In this document: piece after piece, positions 29,995 to 33,720 of the stretch
How the letters are laid out: each line of letters starts with the position of its first letter
Position numbering within the stretch: position 1 is the first letter of the stretch
DNA from: DATKPC01 sp035524275
GTDB lineage: Bacteria > Pseudomonadota > Gammaproteobacteria > Burkholderiales > Burkholderiaceae_F
Assembly (NCBI GenBank): GCA_035524275.1
Contig: DATKPC010000115.1
Location: forward strand, 1 to 33,720
Length of the DNA: 33,720 nucleotides
Direction of reading: 5' to 3'
Position numbers and translations under genes: made by a program
The notes under the pieces: generated by a model
Told to the model about the DNA's origin: nothing
Seen by the model: the letters and a program-made list of their open reading frames with translations, nothing else
Database searches by the model: none

Positions 29995-30444
29995 GTGATC
30001 GCGCTGATCCAGCGCGTGACGCGCGCCAGCGTCGAGGTCGAGGGCCGGATCGTCGGGGCGATCGGCCCCGGCCTGCTCGCGTTCGTCTGCGCCGAGCGCG
30101 GCGACGCCGATCGCGAGGCGCAGGCGCTCGCGCAGCGCGTGCTGCGGTATCGCGTGTTTCCGGACGGCGAGGGTCGGATGAACCGCTCGCTGGCCGATGT
30201 CGGCGGCGGCCTGCTCGTCGTCTCGCAGTTCACGCTCGCCGCCGATACCCGCAGCGGCACGCGGCCGAGCTTCACGCCGGCCGCGGCGCCGGACGAGGGC
30301 CGGCGCCTCGTCGAAGTCTTCGCCGGGACCGCGCGGGCCGCGCACCCCGGCGTCGCCGAGGGCGTATTCGGCGCCTCGATGCAGGTGTCGCTCGTCAATG
30401 ACGGGCCGGTGACATTCTGGCTGCGGATCGCGCCGGCGGGGTGA
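29995..30444 (+). CDS. dtd: D-aminoacyl-tRNA deacylase
   Basis: This 149-aa enzyme hydrolyses D-tyrosyl and other D-aminoacyl-tRNAs, protecting translation. The family motifs are IQRVTRASVEVEG at the start, SQFTLAAD near 77 and the Gly-cisPro NDGPVTF near 138. The GTG start immediately follows the ttuC stop, so translation is coupled. With tyrS in the same operon the functional link is direct: charging tRNA-Tyr and correcting mischarging. Confidence 0.96.
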   Translation: MIALIQRVTRASVEVEGRIVGAIGPGLLAFVCAERGDADREAQALAQRVLRYRVFPDGEGRMNRSLADVGGGLLVVSQFTLAADTRSGTRPSFTPAAAPDEGRRLVEVFAGTARAAHPGVAEGVFGASMQVSLVNDGPVTFWLRIAPAG

Positions 30445-30588
30445 GGCGCGGGCGGGAACGCGATACCCGCCGGCCATCCGCGACCTGGCCCGCCCGCGGC
30501 CCCGTCCACGGAACTTGGCTACGATATCGGTCCCCACGCCGCAAGGAAGCGTCGCGGACGGAGGGTACGACTTCGGGGAGCGCGGAAG

Positions 30589-31221
30589 ATGAAGCTGTGG
30601 AGCAATTCGTTTGCCGATGGTGCGCGAATTCCGGGCGAGTTCGCGTTCTGCGTGATCGATCCGGTCGACCACGTGAAGTTGTCGGGTAACCGCAATCCGC
30701 ACCTGGCATGGAGCGGGGCACCGGCGCGCACCGCGTCGTTCGTCGTCGTCTGCCGCGACGGCGACGTGCCGAGCCGACCGGACGACGTGAACCAGGAGGG
30801 GCGCGAGATCCCGTCGACCCTGCCGCGCGTGGACTTCTACCACTGGCTGCTGGTCGACATCCCGCCGACCCTGGCGTCGATCGCCGCCGGGGGCTTTTCC
30901 GACGGCGTGACGCCGCGCGGCAAGAGCGGCCCGGCGGCGGCCCACGGGACGCGGCAGGGGGTCAACGACTACACCGGCTGGTTCGCGTCCGACCGCGACA
31001 TGAACGGCGACTACTTCGGCTATGACGGCCCGTGCCCGCCGTGGAACGACTCGATGGTCCATCACTACGAGTTCTCGGTCCATGCGCTCGACATCGCGCG
31101 CGTTCCGCTCGAGGGGCGTTTCGCCGGCGCCGACCTGCTGCGCGCGATCCAGGGCCACGTCCTCGACAGCGCGCGCCTCGTGGGTACCTACACGCTGAAT
31201 CCGCGCATCGCGGGTTCCTGA
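30589..31221 (+). CDS. YbhB/YbcL-family (PEBP-like) protein
   Basis: This 210-aa protein belongs to the phosphatidylethanolamine-binding / Raf kinase inhibitor-like family. Motifs: NRNPHLAWSGAP (family NxSP-L-W), FYHWLLVDIPP and the C-terminal YTLNPR. It contains an insert of about 40 residues after KSGP (NDYTGWFASDRDMNGDYFGYDG) seen in longer family members. No signal peptide is visible. GGAG lies about 9 bp upstream. The biochemical role of bacterial members is unknown. It lies 144 bp after dtd; that gap has a weak hairpin near 30451-30471 but no clear promoter. Confidence 0.88.
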   Translation: MKLWSNSFADGARIPGEFAFCVIDPVDHVKLSGNRNPHLAWSGAPARTASFVVVCRDGDVPSRPDDVNQEGREIPSTLPRVDFYHWLLVDIPPTLASIAAGGFSDGVTPRGKSGPAAAHGTRQGVNDYTGWFASDRDMNGDYFGYDGPCPPWNDSMVHHYEFSVHALDIARVPLEGRFAGADLLRAIQGHVLDSARLVGTYTLNPRIAGS

Positions 31222-31242
31222 CGCGGCACGCCGCGCGACGCG

Positions 31243-31899
31243 ATGGACGACGCGACCACCGAGATCCTGCTGATCCGCCACGGCGAGACGGCGTGGAACG
31301 CCGAGGGCCGGATCCAGGGGCAGCTCGACGTTCCGCTGTCCTCGACCGGGATGTGGCAGGCCGGGCGCCTCGCGGAACGCCTCGCCGCGGACGACGCGCC
31401 GTCCCTCGCGGCGATCATCGCGAGCGATCTCGCGCGGACCTGGTTCACCGCGCATCCGGTCGCCGCGCGCCTCGGCCTGCAGGTCCAGCCGGAAGCGCGC
31501 CTGCGCGAGCGCGCGTTCGGTGTCTTCGAGGGCCACACGCTTGACGAAGTCGCACGCCGCTGGCCTGACGAGTTCGCGCTCTGGCGCGCGCGCGATGCGG
31601 AGCACGCGATGCCCGAGGGCGAGTCGGCGCGCCAGGTCATCGACCGCGTACTCGCGGCGATGCACGATATCGTCCTCGCGTATCGCGGCGCGACGATCGC
31701 CGTCGTGACGCACGGCGGCGTCCTCGACGTCGTCTACCGGCAGGCGCAGCACCTGGCGTGGGACGCGCCGCGGCAGCACGTGATGCTCAACGCCGCGATC
31801 AACCGCGTCGGCGCCGAGGCGCCGCCGCTGCGCTTCCAGATCATCGACTGGGGTGACATCGACCATCTGGCCACGGCCGGCGACGAACAGGTCGCCTGA
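31243..31899 (+). CDS. Histidine phosphatase family protein
   Basis: This 218-aa cytoplasmic enzyme has the RHGET signature (LLIRHGETAWNAEGRIQG) with the phospho-accepting His at residue 13. A second active-site His is in VVTHGGVLDVV near 152. It is similar to phosphoglycerate mutase-like GpmB and alpha-ribazole phosphatases; a phosphatase rather than a mutase is likely. The start follows the previous stop by 21 bp and has no strong Shine-Dalgarno. In relatives this gene sits directly after dtd. Confidence 0.92.
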   Translation: MDDATTEILLIRHGETAWNAEGRIQGQLDVPLSSTGMWQAGRLAERLAADDAPSLAAIIASDLARTWFTAHPVAARLGLQVQPEARLRERAFGVFEGHTLDEVARRWPDEFALWRARDAEHAMPEGESARQVIDRVLAAMHDIVLAYRGATIAVVTHGGVLDVVYRQAQHLAWDAPRQHVMLNAAINRVGAEAPPLRFQIIDWGDIDHLATAGDEQVA

Positions 31900-31922
31900 G
31901 CCGGTCGCGTACGAGGGGGCGC

Positions 31923-31931
31923 TGGCATAAT
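31923..31931 (+). promoter_or_regulatory. Extended -10 promoter of glyA
   Basis: TGGCATAAT has the TGN extension and a -10 matching at 5 of 6. No -35 is seen 17 bp upstream. Transcription would start near 31938, 28 bp before the glyA start codon at 31966, leaving a short leader with no room for a glycine riboswitch. Confidence 0.55.
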
Positions 31932-31965
31932 GCCCGCTCGACTCCGCCTCACGACCCCGCCCACC

Positions 31966-33216
31966 ATGTTCAGTCGCAGTGCCCAGAGCCTTGCCCAGGT
32001 CGATCCGCAGGTCGCCGCGGCCGTCGCCTCCGAGAACCGGCGCCAGGAAGACCACATCGAGCTGATCGCCTCGGAGAACTACGCCAGCCCGGCGGTCCTC
32101 GAGGCGCAGGGCAGCCAGCTCACCAACAAGTACGCCGAGGGCTACCCCGGCAAGCGCTATTACGGCGGCTGCGAGTGGGTCGACGTCGCCGAGACGCTGG
32201 CGATCGAGCGCGCGAAGCGCCTGTTCGGCGCCGACGCCGCCAACGTCCAGCCGAATTCCGGCTCGCAGGCGAACCAGGCCGCGTTCATGGCGCTGATGAA
32301 GCCGGGCGACACCTTCCTCGGAATGTCCCTCGCGATGGGTGGCCACCTGACGCACGGCTCGCCGGTCAACATGAGCGGCAAGTGGTTCAACGTCGCGAGC
32401 TACGGCCTCACCGAGCGCGAGGAGATCGACTACGACGAGGTCGAGCGGCTCGCGCAGCAGCACCGGCCGCGGTTGATCCTCGCCGGCGCGTCGGCCTACG
32501 CGCTGCGAATCGACTTCGAGCGTTTCGCGCAGGTCGCCCGATCGGTCGGTGCGGTGCTGATGGTCGACATGGCGCACTACGCCGGGTTGATCGCGGCCGG
32601 CGTCTATCCGAACCCGGTGCCGCATGCCGACGTCGTCACGTCGACGACGCACAAGAGCCTGCGCGGGCCGCGCGGCGGGCTGATCCTGATGCGCGCGGAG
32701 CACGAGAAGGCCATCAATTCGGCCATCTTCCCCGGCCTGCAGGGCGGGCCGCTGATGCATGTCGTCGCCGCCAAGGCCGTCGCGTTCCAGGAGGCGCTGT
32801 CGCCCGGGTTCCGCGAGTACCAGGAGCAGGTGCTTCGCAACGCCGACGCGATGGCGCGCGCGCTCGCCGCGCGCGGCCTGCGAATCGTGTCCGGACGCAC
32901 CGAAAGCCACGTGATGCTGGTCGACCTGCGGTCGCGCCGGATCACCGGCAAGGACGCCGAGATCGCGCTCGGCCGTGCCCACATCACGGTCAACAAGAAC
33001 GCGATACCGAACGATCCGGAGAAGCCCTTCGTCACCAGCGGCATACGGCTCGGCTCCCCGGCGATGACGACGCGCGGCTTCAAGACCGCCGAGGCGGAAC
33101 TCACCGCGAAGCTGATCGCCGATGTCCTCGACCAGCCGCACGACGAGGCGAACATCGCGCGCGTGCGGGGGCAGGTCGCCGAACTGACGGCCCGCTTCCC
33201 GGTCTACGGCGCGTAG
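31966..33216 (+). CDS. glyA: Serine hydroxymethyltransferase
   Basis: This 416-aa PLP enzyme interconverts serine and glycine and supplies one-carbon units to tetrahydrofolate. The PLP lysine is in STTHKSLRGPRGG (near 229), and HIELIASENYASPAV, YPGKRYYGG and NKNAIPNDP are intact. The start at 31966 matches homologues. An in-frame ATG at 31930 lies inside the promoter and is rejected. nrdR follows after 20 bp, a conserved pairing in betaproteobacteria. Confidence 0.98.
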   Translation: MFSRSAQSLAQVDPQVAAAVASENRRQEDHIELIASENYASPAVLEAQGSQLTNKYAEGYPGKRYYGGCEWVDVAETLAIERAKRLFGADAANVQPNSGSQANQAAFMALMKPGDTFLGMSLAMGGHLTHGSPVNMSGKWFNVASYGLTEREEIDYDEVERLAQQHRPRLILAGASAYALRIDFERFAQVARSVGAVLMVDMAHYAGLIAAGVYPNPVPHADVVTSTTHKSLRGPRGGLILMRAEHEKAINSAIFPGLQGGPLMHVVAAKAVAFQEALSPGFREYQEQVLRNADAMARALAARGLRIVSGRTESHVMLVDLRSRRITGKDAEIALGRAHITVNKNAIPNDPEKPFVTSGIRLGSPAMTTRGFKTAEAELTAKLIADVLDQPHDEANIARVRGQVAELTARFPVYGA

Positions 33217-33236
33217 CGCCGCCGCCGGGGCGCCGC

Positions 33237-33713
33237 GTGAAGTGCCCCTTTTGCGCGCACGCGGACACGCAGGTCATCGATTCCCGCGCGTCCGACGAAG
33301 GCTCGACGATCCGCCGGCGGCGGCGTTGCCTCGCGTGCGAAAAGCGTTTCACGACGTACGAGCGGGTCGAGCTCGCGATGCCCAGCGTCGTCAAGCGCGG
33401 CGGCGGACGTGCCGAATACGACCGCGAGAAGCTTCGCTCGTCGATGCTGCTCGCGTTGCGCAAGCGTCCGGTGCCGCGCGAGGCGGTCGACGAGGCCATC
33501 GGCCGCATCGAGGAAAAACTGCTGACCGCGGCGCAGCGCGAGGTCCGCAGCGAGAAACTGGGCGAACTCGTGATGCGCGAGTTGAAGCGCCTGGACAAGG
33601 TCGCCTACATCCGCTTCGCGTCGGTCTATCGCAGCTTCGAGGACATCGCCGAATTCGCGGAGGTCGTCCGCGAGGTGCGTCCGCCGCGCAAGCGACGCGT
33701 CGCGCGGGGCTAG
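33237..33713 (+). CDS. nrdR: Transcriptional repressor NrdR
   Basis: This 158-aa repressor controls ribonucleotide reductase genes in response to ATP/dATP. The zinc ribbon is complete: CPFC at residues 3-6 and CLAC near 31-34. An ATP-cone follows at about 50-135 (VVKRGGGRAEYDREKL, then KVAYIRFASVYRSF). The start is GTG at 33237; the next residues KCPFC match the family. The basic tail (PPRKRRVARG) ends 7 bp before the window edge. No NrdR boxes are visible in this window. Confidence 0.96.
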   Translation: MKCPFCAHADTQVIDSRASDEGSTIRRRRRCLACEKRFTTYERVELAMPSVVKRGGGRAEYDREKLRSSMLLALRKRPVPREAVDEAIGRIEEKLLTAAQREVRSEKLGELVMRELKRLDKVAYIRFASVYRSFEDIAEFAEVVREVRPPRKRRVARG

Positions 33714-33720
33714 CCTGCGA

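Noticed and set aside
31900..31965. Glycine riboswitch before glyA
   Set aside because: The leader is too short and shows no riboswitch-like conserved pairs.
28840..33141. A 1433-codon open frame on the minus strand
   Set aside because: It spans six clear plus-strand genes in antisense. Composition and lack of motifs mark it as a shadow of GC-rich codons.

Overview
The window is a GC-rich (roughly 68-70% by eye) chromosomal segment from a betaproteobacterium, most likely of the order Burkholderiales. Three things point there: the run coq7, osmC-like, rplM, rpsI, argC, bactofilin, erpA, anmK, tyrS, dtd, phosphatase; the pair glyA-nrdR; and a Burkholderia-type trimeric porin ending in HRF. About 31 protein genes are supported. 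No tRNA, rRNA, CRISPR array, phage or intact transposase gene was seen. GTG and TTG starts are common, as expected at this GC content.

Layout. 1-222 holds a possible insertion-sequence end and a truncated REPIN-like repeat. 223-3200 holds a small secreted molybdopterin-fold protein, divergent from an acetaldehyde dehydrogenase (acoD) with a good sigma-54 promoter, followed by its usual DUF779 partner. 3216-3348 is a full REPIN-like repeat. 3398-5563 is a CopG regulator-PHB depolymerase-type esterase operon with a palindromic operator candidate, divergent from a small secreted protein. 5610-8669 is an envelope lipid region: a PAP2 phosphatase translationally coupled to an ArnT-type glycosyltransferase, divergent from a CDP-alcohol phosphatidyltransferase. 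8724-11107 holds an M20 amidohydrolase and two tandem paralogous lipoproteins. 11328-17081 is a double-length (1917 aa) UvrA with four ABC ATPase modules. 17176-17384 is a perfect 81-bp inverted repeat. 17411-20564 holds a 100-aa orphan, glycerol kinase and the porin.

From 20860 to the right edge the segment is mostly housekeeping: ubiquinone hydroxylase coq7, an OsmC protein, a third REPIN-like repeat, ribosomal proteins L13 and S9 behind a recognisable promoter, argC, a membrane coiled-coil protein, bactofilin, the Fe-S carrier erpA, anmK (cell-wall recycling), tyrS-ttuC-dtd as a tightly packed operon, a PEBP-family protein, a histidine phosphatase, glyA and nrdR.

No entirely new multigene system is evident. 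The least ordinary parts are the perfect 81-bp inverted repeat with a terminator-like module in each arm, the REPIN-like family with an invariant 45-bp core, the tandem-fused UvrA, the paralogous lipoprotein pair, and the CopG/esterase module with its operator-like palindrome.
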